A DNA stretch of 64,000 nucleotides from Brumimicrobium aurantiacum (GTDB taxonomy: Bacteria; Bacteroidota; Bacteroidia; Flavobacteriales_D; Crocinitomicaceae). Below the pieces are notes generated by a model. That model saw nothing but the letters and a program-made list of their open reading frames with translations. It was not told the DNA's origin and did not search any database. The first letter of the stretch is position 1, and every line of letters begins with the position of its first letter. Both the position numbers and the translations under genes were made by a program. This document shows, piece by piece, positions 34,990 to 43,575 of the stretch. The stretch covers positions 124,001-188,000 of the forward strand of contig NZ_QURB01000007.1 of assembly GCF_003402975.1 (NCBI RefSeq). The letters are read 5' to 3'.

Positions 34990-35532
34990 ATGAGTTATTG
35001 CGAATTTACAAAAGATTTAGATGAAAAACATCTCGACAAGAAATATCATGATTTTAGGTATGGTTTTCGGGTTGATGATGACGATGAATTATTTGGGCGA
35101 TTGATTCTAGAAATAAATCAAGCTGGTTTGAATTGGGCTATGATTCTCAAAAAAGAAGAGCACTTTTTTAAAGCTTTTGATGGTTTTAAAATTAATGTAG
35201 TCGCAAAGTATGATGAGGAGAAAATAGAAGAATTGATGAATAATTCAGGAATAATTCGGAACCGTAGAAAAATTGAAGCTGTAATTTATAATGCCAAACA
35301 AATTATGAATATTCAAAATAAAAATGGTAGTTTTAAATTGTGGTTAGATAAACATATAGGGTATTCATTAAAAGAGTGGACCAAGTTGTTTAGAAAAAAC
35401 TTTAAATTTACGGGAGAAAAAATTGTTGAGGAGTTCCTAATGAGTACAAGTTATTTACAAGGTGCTCATGATCAAGAATGTGAAATTTATAATAAAGTAA
35501 TAAAAAGTAAGCCGAAATGGGAAATAAAATAA
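34990..35532 (+). CDS. tag: DNA-3-methyladenine glycosylase I
   Basis: The 180-residue protein belongs to the Tag family, which removes 3-methyladenine from alkylated DNA. The zinc ligands of E. coli Tag are all found: Cys4, His20, His160 and Cys164 with the same four-residue spacing. The catalytic Glu corresponds to Glu41 in LEINQAGLNW. The HhH-like helices and SGIIRNRRKIEAVIYNAKQI are as in the family. The next gene starts inside its last 16 nt, which suggests cotranscription with the outer-membrane protein gene. Confidence 0.94.
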   Translation: MSYCEFTKDLDEKHLDKKYHDFRYGFRVDDDDELFGRLILEINQAGLNWAMILKKEEHFFKAFDGFKINVVAKYDEEKIEELMNNSGIIRNRRKIEAVIYNAKQIMNIQNKNGSFKLWLDKHIGYSLKEWTKLFRKNFKFTGEKIVEEFLMSTSYLQGAHDQECEIYNKVIKSKPKWEIK

Positions 35533-36200
35533 TCGTTGCAGCAACAAGTTTAATTTTTATGCTACTGACTAATGTCGGTTTAACGCAATATTCAATTGGT
35601 GGAGGTCTAAGTTCTTTTCATGGATTAAATACTGATGTTAACCGCTTCGGTTTGAATGCCTTTGCCGAGGTACCAAAATTTAGTGATGCAACACTATTAG
35701 TTCGTGCTTCATATATGTTTCCCGAAAGTGCGAGTCAAACAGCAGATATTGAAGCTATCGATTTTAATACGACGCCATCAAAATTAACTGCAGATGTAGT
35801 AACTTCAACATCTTATTTTGCAGTAGATGGAGGAACAAGGTATTATTTTATCAATGATTATGATGTTGGCTTTTCATTGTTTGCAGGACCACACATCAAA
35901 GGTATTTTATCTTCTGTAAGAGTTGATTATAAATTACCATCAGGTATTAATCCAGATGATTATCAAACATCATCAAATCCACAACAACCACTAACAGGAT
36001 TAGAACCTCAATACTCACTATTGTTTGCTTTTGGAGGGACTGCTGGTGTAAAATACCAATTGCCATACAGAGGTGCTTTAATGTTTGATATGGGCGTAGA
36101 ATTAATCACAGGACTATATGATCCATACACTATTTTGGGTCGTGAAATATCTCCTTTATCTTTTAGCTTTAACTTGGGATACCGTTTCGATTGGTATTAA
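35517..36200 (+). CDS. Outer membrane beta-barrel protein of unknown function
   Basis: The 227-residue protein has a signal peptide (NKIIVAATSLIFMLLTNVGLTQ) and then alternating amphipathic strands rich in Tyr, Gly and Phe. It ends in FNLGYRFDWY, a strand with an aromatic last residue typical of barrels inserted by BamA. The layout fits the porin family of outer-membrane beta-barrels (OMP_b-brl) in Bacteroidota. Its ligand or role is not known. It overlaps the tag gene by 16 nt and is 13 nt upstream of the BadF-type kinase start. Confidence 0.78.
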   Translation: MGNKIIVAATSLIFMLLTNVGLTQYSIGGGLSSFHGLNTDVNRFGLNAFAEVPKFSDATLLVRASYMFPESASQTADIEAIDFNTTPSKLTADVVTSTSYFAVDGGTRYYFINDYDVGFSLFAGPHIKGILSSVRVDYKLPSGINPDDYQTSSNPQQPLTGLEPQYSLLFAFGGTAGVKYQLPYRGALMFDMGVELITGLYDPYTILGREISPLSFSFNLGYRFDWY

Positions 36201-36213
36201 TTTTTACCGCTGT

Positions 36214-37032
36214 ATGATTGTTATTGAAAGTGGTGGAACAAAATCCACTTGGGTTTTTAATCTACCTAATGATTTGAGGGGTAAAGATTCCTTTCGTACA
36301 ATTGGATTACATCCGCAAGAACTTAATTCGACCAAAGCTGAAACAATCAAAGCTTTAGTTCAAGAACATCAGCTTCAAAATCAGGAAGTTCATTTTTTTG
36401 GTGCAGGCTGTGAAAGTGAAGAGGCTAAAGTTAAAATCAAGAAATTCCTAGAAGCTTTTGGTTTGGATGTACAACAAGTTCAAACTGATCTTCATGCTGC
36501 TTGTGTTGCTCATTTAGGACAAAAAAGAGGTATGGTAGGTATTATAGGTACTGGTGCTGTTGCGGCGCTTTTTAATGGAGAAAAAGTTATTCAGCAAAGC
36601 TCTGGTTTAGGATATATGCTAGGAGATGAAGGTAGTGGTTTTGATATAGGAAAACGTCTGATAGTTCAACATTTAAATCATCAATTACCCTCAGAAATTA
36701 CAAAAGAAATCGATACCTATTTTGAATATAGATCGATTGTTCATCGTGTTCAAGAGTCTGATGGGAGAATGAAAATTGCAGGCCTCACAAAAATTGTCCG
36801 TAAATATTCTGATGATCCAGTTATTTTTAAAATTTTAAAAGAAGCTTTTTCTGACTTCTGTAAAACTGCTTTATTGCCTATTCAAGAGAATCATCCAATA
36901 CATTTTATCGGTAGTGTAGCATATTATTTTCAAGAAGAATTGAAATCTACCTTGTCTTCAATGGGTTACGAAATGGGAGGTGTGGAAAAGGAAGCTGTTG
37001 AAGGTGTATTTGAATTTTTGAATAAAAGATGA
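36214..37032 (+). CDS. BadF/BadG/BcrA/BcrD-type ATPase, N-acetylglucosamine kinase-like
   Basis: I start at the ATG at 36214, which opens the phosphate-1 motif MIVIESGGTKSTW; the longer frame back to 36118 overlaps the barrel gene. The 272-residue protein has the ASKHA fold: phosphate-1 (ESGGTKSTW), connect/phosphate-2 (GIIGTGAVAALFNG) and GLGYMLGDEGSGFDIGKRL. The latter is the signature of N-acetylglucosamine kinase-like members of this family. Likely substrates are amino sugars recovered from peptidoglycan or chitin, but this is inferred. Confidence 0.87.
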   Translation: MIVIESGGTKSTWVFNLPNDLRGKDSFRTIGLHPQELNSTKAETIKALVQEHQLQNQEVHFFGAGCESEEAKVKIKKFLEAFGLDVQQVQTDLHAACVAHLGQKRGMVGIIGTGAVAALFNGEKVIQQSSGLGYMLGDEGSGFDIGKRLIVQHLNHQLPSEITKEIDTYFEYRSIVHRVQESDGRMKIAGLTKIVRKYSDDPVIFKILKEAFSDFCKTALLPIQENHPIHFIGSVAYYFQEELKSTLSSMGYEMGGVEKEAVEGVFEFLNKR

Positions 37033-37143
37033 ACATTTCTAAAATCAATTAATGCTACCATAAAATAAATAGAATAAGCAGGTAAAATATTTTTTTTAAT
37101 TAAAAAAATTAAGATATTGCGGCTTCCAATTTTTAATTAGCAA

Positions 37144-37545
37144 ATGAAGGAATTTGAATTAGAAGCATCGGCAAAAACACCTAAAATCAATTTTAATGCC
37201 CAAACAGGGAAGATGTTGATAGAAGGAAGAGCAATTTCTGAACCTGAAGATGGTTTTTGGGAACCTGTACTCAAGTGGTTCTATGCCTATGCGACCACCC
37301 CTTATTCAATGACTCAAATTACCTTTAACCTCGACTATTTTAATATTTCCTCTTCAAAACAAATTTTATTTCTTCTCTATAAGTTAAATGAAATTCATGA
37401 ATCTGGATTAGAAACTGAAGTAATTTGGAAGTTTTCTAATGATGATTTTGAAATGAAAGAAGCTGGACTCGATTTTTCATGTGTCGTGAATGTGCCTTTC
37501 CAATTTGAAATGATTGTAACTGAAAAACTGGAACAATATGCTTAA
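37144..37545 (+). CDS. SiaC-family regulatory phosphoprotein (DUF1987)
   Basis: The 133-residue protein matches DUF1987/SiaC: a start of EASAKTPKINFNAQTGKMLIEGRAISE, then FWEPVLKWFYAYATTP and LDYFNISSSKQILFLLYKLNEI, the region that carries the phosphorylation site in SiaC. In Pseudomonas, SiaC is phosphorylated by SiaB, dephosphorylated by SiaA, and activates a diguanylate cyclase. No siaA, siaB or GGDEF gene is nearby, so its partners must be elsewhere or differ. Its 3' end converges with the DUF1853 gene with 1 nt between stops. Confidence 0.83.
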   Translation: MKEFELEASAKTPKINFNAQTGKMLIEGRAISEPEDGFWEPVLKWFYAYATTPYSMTQITFNLDYFNISSSKQILFLLYKLNEIHESGLETEVIWKFSNDDFEMKEAGLDFSCVVNVPFQFEMIVTEKLEQYA

Positions 37546-37546
37546 A

Positions 37547-38392
37547 CTATTCTTTCCAATCATTGGGAACAATAAATCTCGATATTCCATCATCAAATAA
37601 AAATAGCTTAGGTTCCGATAATGGTTCTTTCAATTGAAGCGAATCAGAAGGATCACGTATTTCAGTAACTGTTGAAGATAACCAAAAAGGTTTTTGTAAA
37701 AGCTGAATAGGTGTTGTATTTATATTATGTAAATCTGATTGTCGAATATATGTATTGGGCGATCTTGCGATTTCTCCACCACCCAAACTTACATCTTCGA
37801 TAAAAAATATTCCTTTCAAAAAAAGGTAAGAATCATCAATCTCTACATTGATTTTTTCGAAGACTTCCTTTCTCCGTCCTAGAGGAAGTTGCTGATGGAT
37901 AATTTTGTTTAGTTTTAAGTCTAAATTGTCACGTAATCGCGGTCCGACCCAGTACTTAGCCGAGTTAATTTGTGTAGAATGCCGTAAAAGATAATATTTG
38001 ACTGCACACTCTAAATGAATCACCTTACCTTTGTATCGAATGATAAAATCTAATTCTCCAACTGTTCTTTTATTTTCTATAATTTGATAATTCTGAAGGA
38101 GTAATTCTATTGGTTCAAAAGTCTGAAAAAAGTAGGAGAGGAGTGATTCAGCATAAAACCCCAATCGCTTATTTTTCTTTCGATTTGTAAAAAGAATTAA
38201 ATCATTGGGTCGATCATCCAAATGATTAAAATAGTCGGCACATTGTTGTTTCCATTCTTTTAAAATAGATTTCGGAAACTGATCAAAGGGCTTTAAATCA
38301 TATTCGTCTTTTAAGGGGGAATCAGAAAATACCAACCAGTATAAGTCTCTAACTGTGTTGTTCTTTATTGCTCTAAAAACCGAATCATTCAT
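37547..38392 (-). CDS. DUF1853 family protein
   Basis: The 281-residue protein has the DUF1853 landmarks: TVRDLYWLVFSDSPL at the N-terminus, NKRLGFYAESLLSYFFQTF, and the nuclease-like core GELDFIIRYKGKVIHLECAVKYYL. The E-x-D...E-x-A-V-K arrangement recalls a PD-(D/E)XK site, so a nuclease-like fold is plausible but not shown. Function is unknown. It converges with the SiaC-like gene and is divergent from the 86-residue gene. Confidence 0.83.
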   Translation of the reverse strand: MNDSVFRAIKNNTVRDLYWLVFSDSPLKDEYDLKPFDQFPKSILKEWKQQCADYFNHLDDRPNDLILFTNRKKNKRLGFYAESLLSYFFQTFEPIELLLQNYQIIENKRTVGELDFIIRYKGKVIHLECAVKYYLLRHSTQINSAKYWVGPRLRDNLDLKLNKIIHQQLPLGRRKEVFEKINVEIDDSYLFLKGIFFIEDVSLGGGEIARSPNTYIRQSDLHNINTTPIQLLQKPFWLSSTVTEIRDPSDSLQLKEPLSEPKLFLFDDGISRFIVPNDWKE

Positions 38393-38476
38393 ATTTTTAA
38401 AGATAGTATATTTTGGAATTAATAAACGTGTGTATGCAATAACATTTCTGGAAACACATTTAAAAAATTCAAATCC

Positions 38477-38507
38477 TTTGCCAATCCTATTTGAATTGAT
38501 ATTTTTG
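38477..38507 (+). promoter_or_regulatory. Bacteroidota-type promoter of the 86-residue / OmpH-like / DUF4924 operon
   Basis: TTTG at 38477-38480, a 19-nt spacer and TATTTTTG at 38500-38507 match the phylum consensus perfectly. The predicted start near 38514 leaves a leader of about 26 nt. Confidence 0.7.
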
Positions 38508-38539
38508 TGCTGAAATTATTCAAAAATAAATAGAATAAT

Positions 38540-38800
38540 ATGAGAGTAGTAGATACAATACCGCATGAACGTTTCAAGATTCAGATTTTCTCTTATAATG
38601 GGAAATATACGGTGAAAATTGAGTTAGGTCAATTTGAACAAAGTTATAAAATTGGAGAACTTGACGTCATGGGATTAGCAGATGTTAAGGCGATGATTAC
38701 AAATGAGTTTTTGTCTAAATGTTTGAAGAGATTCATTGATATGCGTGCCGACTGGGAAGAGTCATTTAAAAATAAAAATACTAACATAACAAATTCATAA
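38540..38800 (+). CDS. Conserved-looking 86-residue cytoplasmic protein, function unknown
   Basis: The small protein has an N-terminal beta-rich half (IPHERFKIQIFSYNGKYTVKIELGQFEQSYKI) and a helical C-terminal half (MGLADVKAMITNEFLSKCLKRFIDMRADWEESF). No family is recognised. A perfect promoter precedes it and the OmpH-like lipoprotein gene begins 3 nt after its stop, which makes it a genuine operon gene in spite of its size. Confidence 0.72.
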   Translation: MRVVDTIPHERFKIQIFSYNGKYTVKIELGQFEQSYKIGELDVMGLADVKAMITNEFLSKCLKRFIDMRADWEESFKNKNTNITNS

Positions 38801-38803
38801 GCG

Positions 38804-39466
38804 ATGAAAAAATATATTTCTAAAACAATTTTAGGATTAAGTGCAACATTATTAATGGCATCATGTGCAGAGACATCTTCAAATGATACCAACTCTGAAA
38901 ACACCTCAAAACCAGTTGAGCAAACCGAAAGTAAAAAAGAGAATAATGGTTTAGCTATGGCGTTTTACTACCAAGATTCTATCGCTACACAATTTGGTTT
39001 CTATAAAGAAATTGATTCGATCTTAAAGGTGAAAGAAATGAATTTTCAACGTGAATTAGAAGCGAAATACCGTGCATATCAAGCGTATGAAGCAGACATC
39101 CAGAAGAAAATGGAGAATAACGAAATCACAGGTTATCAAATTGATGGAATTCAACAAACTGCAATGGAAAAACAGCAGTCTATCCAACAATTCGAGCAGC
39201 AACGTGGTGCAGCACTCCAAAGGGAGTCAATGGATTATCAAACAAATTTGATGAATAAAATTGCTCAGGCTGGAAAAGAATTCGCGAATAAAAACGATAT
39301 CGATTTATTATTCTTTTATCAAAAAGGAGGTCAAATCACTTTTATCAATGATGCTTATGATGTGACTGATGATTTCATCAAGTATCTTAATAAAAGAGAA
39401 GAAGAATTGATGTCAGGATTTGAAGAAGAGGTTGAAGCAATGCAAAACGAAGAGTCTGACCAATAA
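38804..39466 (+). CDS. OmpH/Skp-like lipoprotein
   Basis: The 220-residue protein has an SPII signal peptide (Cys21 in LLMASCAE) and a Ser/Thr/Glu-rich linker. It then shows the Skp/OmpH pattern: AMAFYYQDSIATQFGFYKEID, a long coiled coil (KEMNFQRELEAKYRAYQAYEADIQKKM... to about residue 160) and the returning strand IDLLFFYQKGGQITFINDAYDVTDDFI. Skp proteins are periplasmic chaperones for outer-membrane proteins. The lipid anchor is common for the Bacteroidota variants. It is the second gene of the 38540-40053 operon. Confidence 0.84.
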   Translation: MKKYISKTILGLSATLLMASCAETSSNDTNSENTSKPVEQTESKKENNGLAMAFYYQDSIATQFGFYKEIDSILKVKEMNFQRELEAKYRAYQAYEADIQKKMENNEITGYQIDGIQQTAMEKQQSIQQFEQQRGAALQRESMDYQTNLMNKIAQAGKEFANKNDIDLLFFYQKGGQITFINDAYDVTDDFIKYLNKREEELMSGFEEEVEAMQNEESDQ

Positions 39467-39495
39467 TAGACCTTATTTTAAAATAAATTGAAGTT

Positions 39496-40053
39496 ATGTT
39501 TATATCACAAGAAAAATTACAAAGTAATATTGCGGAGTATGTAATATACATGTATCAAGTAGAGGACATGATACGTGCTTATAACTTTAATATTGAAAAA
39601 ATAAGAGCCAATGTCATTCGACCACAAGTAAAAAGTGAATCACTTGAGCTTGAAGCTGTGAAATGGTATGAGGATATCATTCAAGAAATGAAGTCTCGTG
39701 GATTAGAAACGAAAGGACATTTACACCGATTAGGAGAGGTGATCACGGAGATGATTTACTTGCACAATACATTAAAAGATGTTGTAAAAGACCAAAAATA
39801 TTTGGACTTGTTGACTGCAGCAGAAGAAAATGTAGAAGCTTTTCAAAAGAAAAGTGACTTAGGTGCACTTAATATCGTTGAGGTTTGTTTTCAAGCATTA
39901 TACATGAAGTTACTATTGAAGCTTCAAGGTAAGGAGGTTAGTGCAGAAAGCGAAGCGGCATTTGATACAATGAGAATCGTTTTGGCCTATTTAACCAAAG
40001 CTTATCATCAAATGAAAGCAGGTGATATGAGTATGTTTGAGCCAGCTAAATAG
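39496..40053 (+). CDS. DUF4924 family protein
   Basis: The 185-residue all-helical protein has the DUF4924 opening NIAEYVIYMYQVEDMIRAYNFNIEKI, and the central WYEDIIQEMKSRGLETKGHLHRLGEVITEMIYLH. This family is nearly restricted to Bacteroidota and has no known function. There is no signal peptide, so it should be cytoplasmic. It lies 29 nt after the OmpH-like gene and is followed by a terminator. Confidence 0.86.
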   Translation: MFISQEKLQSNIAEYVIYMYQVEDMIRAYNFNIEKIRANVIRPQVKSESLELEAVKWYEDIIQEMKSRGLETKGHLHRLGEVITEMIYLHNTLKDVVKDQKYLDLLTAAEENVEAFQKKSDLGALNIVEVCFQALYMKLLLKLQGKEVSAESEAAFDTMRIVLAYLTKAYHQMKAGDMSMFEPAK

Positions 40054-40078
40054 CAAATAAAATTTTTTAAAATTGAGA

Positions 40079-40104
40079 AAGACTGCCTTTAGGTGGTCTT
40101 TTTT
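40079..40104 (+). terminator. Rho-independent terminator after the DUF4924 gene
   Basis: The stem AAGACTGCC (40079-40087) / GGTGGTCTT (40092-40100) with loop TTTA runs into a T-run at 40099-40104. It also overlaps the stop codon of the converging acyltransferase gene. Confidence 0.8.
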
Positions 40105-41026
40105 ATTTGGACCTAAATCGGTCGTTGAATTTCTTGATTTGCTCTTCTTTTAAAGCGGATAAATCTTTAGGAACTTTTCTCTTCCATCTTTTGTGTGACC
40201 AAATCCAATACTCTGGTGCTTCTTTTATTGTTTCTTCTAATAATTTAGCAAATTCCTCCGTTATTTCACCATATGCTAATGCGCGTGGCGTTGAAGTAAT
40301 TTCCTTTAAGCGCATTGTATAATGTCCACGCTTTTGTTTGTGTATGCTAAAGTAAACAACCGCTTGATCATATTGATTGGCTAACATTTCTGGTCCAAAT
40401 AGAATACCTGAAGGCTGATTTAAAAATTCCATCCAATAACATTTCTTTGCATCGCCAGGAGATTGATCAGCCAAAACGAGAGTTGAGATTGTTTCTTTAT
40501 TATTACTGAAAAATTCATGCACAATCTTTGAATGAATGACTTTCATTCCAAATCTAGATCGTCTTCCATTGAGTTTTTTATCCCAAAATCCATTACTGAG
40601 CGGCATACCTATTCCAACAGCTTTGTGCTTGAATAATAGGTTTTGGCCAGTAATTAACCATTCCCAATTGTTGTAGTGTCCAGAAACTAAAAGCACATTC
40701 TTGTTTTTACGGTAAAGTTCATCCATAACTTCAGGGTTCTCCACCTTAAAACGTTTCAGCAACTGTGTTTTAGAAATGCTGAGATTTTTTGTTGCTTCAG
40801 CCAATAAATCTGTAAAGTGATGATAAAACTTACGTTCAATTTTACGATGTTCTTGAGTTGATAACTCAGGAAAAGAACGTTCTATATTTCCGCGGACTAC
40901 TTTTCTTCGGTAAGGAACAACAGTAATCAATAAAAGAAAAAAGAAATCCGTAAAAAGGTACAACACACGAAGTGGAAGTAATGAAAGCGGATAAACCAAT
41001 ACATAATATGCGAAAGCACTAAACAT
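40103..41026 (-). CDS. LpxL/HtrB-like lipid A or lysophospholipid acyltransferase
   Basis: I choose the ATG at 41026, which starts the N-terminal membrane anchor FSAFAYYVLVYPLSLLPLRVLYLFTD; the frame can be extended to a GTG at 41071. The 307-residue protein has the family catalytic motif HYNNWEW (H-x4-E) at SGHYNNWEW, the NGRRSRFGMKVI region and LADQSPGDAKKCYWMEFL. The end carries IKEAPEYWIWSHKRWKRK, which is typical of LpxL-type enzymes. It should add a secondary acyl chain to lipid A or a related envelope lipid on the inner-membrane face. Confidence 0.88.
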   Translation of the reverse strand: MFSAFAYYVLVYPLSLLPLRVLYLFTDFFFLLLITVVPYRRKVVRGNIERSFPELSTQEHRKIERKFYHHFTDLLAEATKNLSISKTQLLKRFKVENPEVMDELYRKNKNVLLVSGHYNNWEWLITGQNLLFKHKAVGIGMPLSNGFWDKKLNGRRSRFGMKVIHSKIVHEFFSNNKETISTLVLADQSPGDAKKCYWMEFLNQPSGILFGPEMLANQYDQAVVYFSIHKQKRGHYTMRLKEITSTPRALAYGEITEEFAKLLEETIKEAPEYWIWSHKRWKRKVPKDLSALKEEQIKKFNDRFRSK

Positions 41027-41098
41027 TTTGACTTTTTTGTAAAAGTATAAATTAAGATTAACTCTTGCCACACCTAGCAGGTAATTGTAAAAGAATTT

Positions 41099-41106
41099 TA
41101 AATTTG
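41099..41106 (+). promoter_or_regulatory. Probable -7 promoter element of the double-VOC gene
   Basis: TAAATTTG fits TAnnTTTG, 26 nt before the ATG at 41133. There is no obvious -33 TTTG at the right spacing. Confidence 0.4.
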
Positions 41107-41132
41107 TGATATCAAATTAATACAGTTAAAAA

Positions 41133-42197
41133 ATGGAAAAAATCATCAGTGGTATTCAACAAATTGGAATTGGAGTTCCAAATGTTCAGGAAATCTGGAA
41201 ATGGTACCGTAAGTTCTTTGGAGTAGATGTTAGAATTTTTGAAGAAGCAGCAGAAGCACCTTTAATGACAAGGTATACTGGTGATAAAGTACATTCTAGA
41301 ACAGCAACACTTGCACTTTCCATGGAAGGTGGAGGTGGATTTGAAATCTGGCAATTTACAAGTCGTGATACAGAAAAGCCTAAGTTTGATATACAGTTAG
41401 GTGATTTTGGATTATATATCTGTCGTATTAAATCAAGAGACGTTCAAGCTTCTTTCAACTATATGAAGTCAAACGGAGCCAAAGTTCTTGGTGAATTGAA
41501 GCAAACTCCACATGGCGAGCCACATTTTTTTGTGGAAGATCCTAATGGAAATATCTTTAATGTTGTCAAAGAAGAAACCGTTTTTCAAAAGACAAAGTTT
41601 GAAGGAAAAACTGGTGGAGCAGCCGGAGTTATGATTGGAGTGAGCGATATAGATAAGGCAATGAAACTTTATGCTGATATTTTAGGATACTCTAAAGTTG
41701 AATATGACGAAACTGAAGTATTTGATTGTTTTTCTGATTTACCAATGGGAGATAAAAAATTACGTCGTGTATTGTTAGCTCATCCTGAAACGAGACAAGG
41801 TCCTTTTGCTCCTTTGTTAGGTCCTACAAAAATTGAATTAGTTCAAGCTATTGAAAGAACAGACTGTAAAAGAATATTCCAAGATCGTTTTTGGGGAGAT
41901 TGGGGCTTCATTCATTTATGTTTTGACGTAAGAAATATGGATCAATTACAGAAAGAATGTGAAGCAGCTGGTTTTCCTTTTACCGTTGATAGTGGAGCAA
42001 CATTTGACATGGGAGAAGCAGGAGGAAGATTTTCATACATTGAAGATCCAGATGGAGCATGGATAGAATTTGTAGAAACACATAAAGTTCCAGTAATGAA
42101 AAAAATTGGCTGGTATATCAATTTGAAAAATAGAGCCCCGAAGAAATCTTTGCCGAAATGGATGCTTAAAGCGATGGGAATGAATCGTGTTAAGTAA
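41133..42197 (+). CDS. VOC family protein with two tandem glyoxalase-type units
   Basis: The 354-residue protein has two VOC units. The first covers residues about 5-140 (ISGIQQIGIGVPNVQEIWKWYRKFFG to HFFVEDPNGNIFNVVKEE). The second covers about 158-325 (AAGVMIGVSDIDKAMKLYADILGYSKVEYDE to FSYIEDPDGAWIEFVETHKVPV). The paired Glu/His metal-ligand positions (HLCFDV, WIEFVE) look intact in the second unit, which suggests a metal-dependent enzyme. The C-terminal LPKWMLKAMGMNRVK tail is basic. The substrate is unknown; no pathway neighbours help. Confidence 0.86.
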   Translation: MEKIISGIQQIGIGVPNVQEIWKWYRKFFGVDVRIFEEAAEAPLMTRYTGDKVHSRTATLALSMEGGGGFEIWQFTSRDTEKPKFDIQLGDFGLYICRIKSRDVQASFNYMKSNGAKVLGELKQTPHGEPHFFVEDPNGNIFNVVKEETVFQKTKFEGKTGGAAGVMIGVSDIDKAMKLYADILGYSKVEYDETEVFDCFSDLPMGDKKLRRVLLAHPETRQGPFAPLLGPTKIELVQAIERTDCKRIFQDRFWGDWGFIHLCFDVRNMDQLQKECEAAGFPFTVDSGATFDMGEAGGRFSYIEDPDGAWIEFVETHKVPVMKKIGWYINLKNRAPKKSLPKWMLKAMGMNRVK

Positions 42198-42218
42198 ATT
42201 GTAAATCCTGAATTGTAT

Positions 42219-42235
42219 TGATTAATGATTAATCA
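42219..42235. promoter_or_regulatory. Perfect 17-bp palindrome upstream of the DUF4249-like lipoprotein gene
   Basis: TGATTAAT and ATTAATCA are perfect 8-bp arms around a central G. It is 53 nt before the ATG at 42288 and 22 nt after the VOC gene stop. It could be an operator for a dimeric regulator. The arms are pure A/T apart from one G/C pair, so chance is possible. Confidence 0.4.
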
Positions 42236-42287
42236 GTACCTGAAGGGAATATATTTTTATTAATTTTATAAAATCAAAATTTAAAGT

Positions 42288-43367
42288 ATGTTAAAAAAAT
42301 ATTTCTTCTTTGGTGTGATTGCTGCTCTTGCTGTTTCATGTAATACAAAATTCAGTGTGAATGGGGAATACGAGGAAACTCCTGTGGTTCATTTTCTTTT
42401 AGATCAAGGTAAAGATTACCAATTTATGAAACTGAATAAGACATTCTTAGAAGAAGGGAATGCAAATGAATTTGCCAAGGATGCAGAATACTCTTATTTT
42501 GATAACGTTGAGGCTACAGTGACAGAGTATGTTGATAATATAGAGACAAGAGAGTGGACGCTTCAAGATACTGTGATTCAAAATAAAAAGGATGGTGTCT
42601 TTTATGGTCCAGAACAAAAGTTGTATTTTTTCAAGGTTGACGCATCTAATTCTGCTGAAAAGTTAAATGAAGATGCCGTTTATCAATTGAATGTAAATAT
42701 AGATAATGGTGTGCATACTGTTACTGGTGAAACATCATTGGTGAAAGGAGTTTCTATTAGCTACCCACAAACAAATCAATCTTTGAATTTTGCTGAGAAC
42801 GATGTTGCAAACAATGGTTACCGTAGTACACCAATTACATTTTCAAAATCTAATTCAGCGCCGATTTATAAATTACAAATGCGTTTTGATTATAGAGAGT
42901 ACACTTCTTCTTCCAACGAAGTAAAATCTATTTTATGGAATATCGGTGAATCAGATAATGCCTCTGCAACATCTACAAGTGCTACAATATCAGCTTCTGG
43001 TCAACAGTTTTATGAATTTGTTTCGGCCAATATTACTTCAAATGAAGATGTAGTAAAAAGAGAAGTTGATGGTTTTGAGCTTATATTAACAGCAGGGTCA
43101 GACGATTTATATACTTATATGTTAACCAACGAACCAACATCTTCTTTAGCACAGAATCAGCCAACATATTCTAATGTTGATGGTGCGCTAGGAATTTTTT
43201 CATCGAGGTTAACTTTTACACAATATAAGGCGTCTTATACACCGCCTTTCACAAGAGCTTTAAATCAAAATTCAACTAGAGAATTATGTAATGGACAATT
43301 CACAAATACATTAAAGTTTTGTAGTCCAATACCTGGTGATAATACTACATCATTTGCATGTAACTAG
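42288..43367 (+). CDS. DUF4249-like outer membrane lipoprotein
   Basis: The 359-residue protein has an SPII signal peptide (FGVIAALAVSC, Cys18). The pattern EETPVVHFLLDQGKDYQFMKLNKTFLE near the N-terminus and YSNVDGALGIFSSRLTF near the C-terminus agrees with DUF4249. DUF4249 proteins are often found with TonB-dependent receptors in this phylum, but none is next to this gene. It should sit on the outer membrane. The family match is from memory of the motif pattern. Confidence 0.72.
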   Translation: MLKKYFFFGVIAALAVSCNTKFSVNGEYEETPVVHFLLDQGKDYQFMKLNKTFLEEGNANEFAKDAEYSYFDNVEATVTEYVDNIETREWTLQDTVIQNKKDGVFYGPEQKLYFFKVDASNSAEKLNEDAVYQLNVNIDNGVHTVTGETSLVKGVSISYPQTNQSLNFAENDVANNGYRSTPITFSKSNSAPIYKLQMRFDYREYTSSSNEVKSILWNIGESDNASATSTSATISASGQQFYEFVSANITSNEDVVKREVDGFELILTAGSDDLYTYMLTNEPTSSLAQNQPTYSNVDGALGIFSSRLTFTQYKASYTPPFTRALNQNSTRELCNGQFTNTLKFCSPIPGDNTTSFACN

Positions 43368-43393
43368 GTTTTAGTTCATAGTTAATCATATTG

Positions 43394-43430
43394 AAATGAT
43401 GCTGCTCCTGAGAGTAGCATCATTTTTTTT
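43394..43430 (+). terminator. Rho-independent terminator after the DUF4249-like gene
   Basis: A 12-bp stem (AATGATGCTGCT paired with AGAGTAGCATCATT, one G-T pair) around a CCTGAG loop is followed by eight T at 43423-43430. Confidence 0.88.
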
Positions 43431-43575
43431 GGACTTAAGTTTATAATATTTCTCAGAATTTTACGTTAATAAATGTGAAGTGAAGTTTGAAAAGTTTATT
43501 TTTCTGAATTTCATAGCAACTTAAATATTGTCTGCAAGCAATGTTTAATTCCCCAAAAACCCAAATATTAAAACT

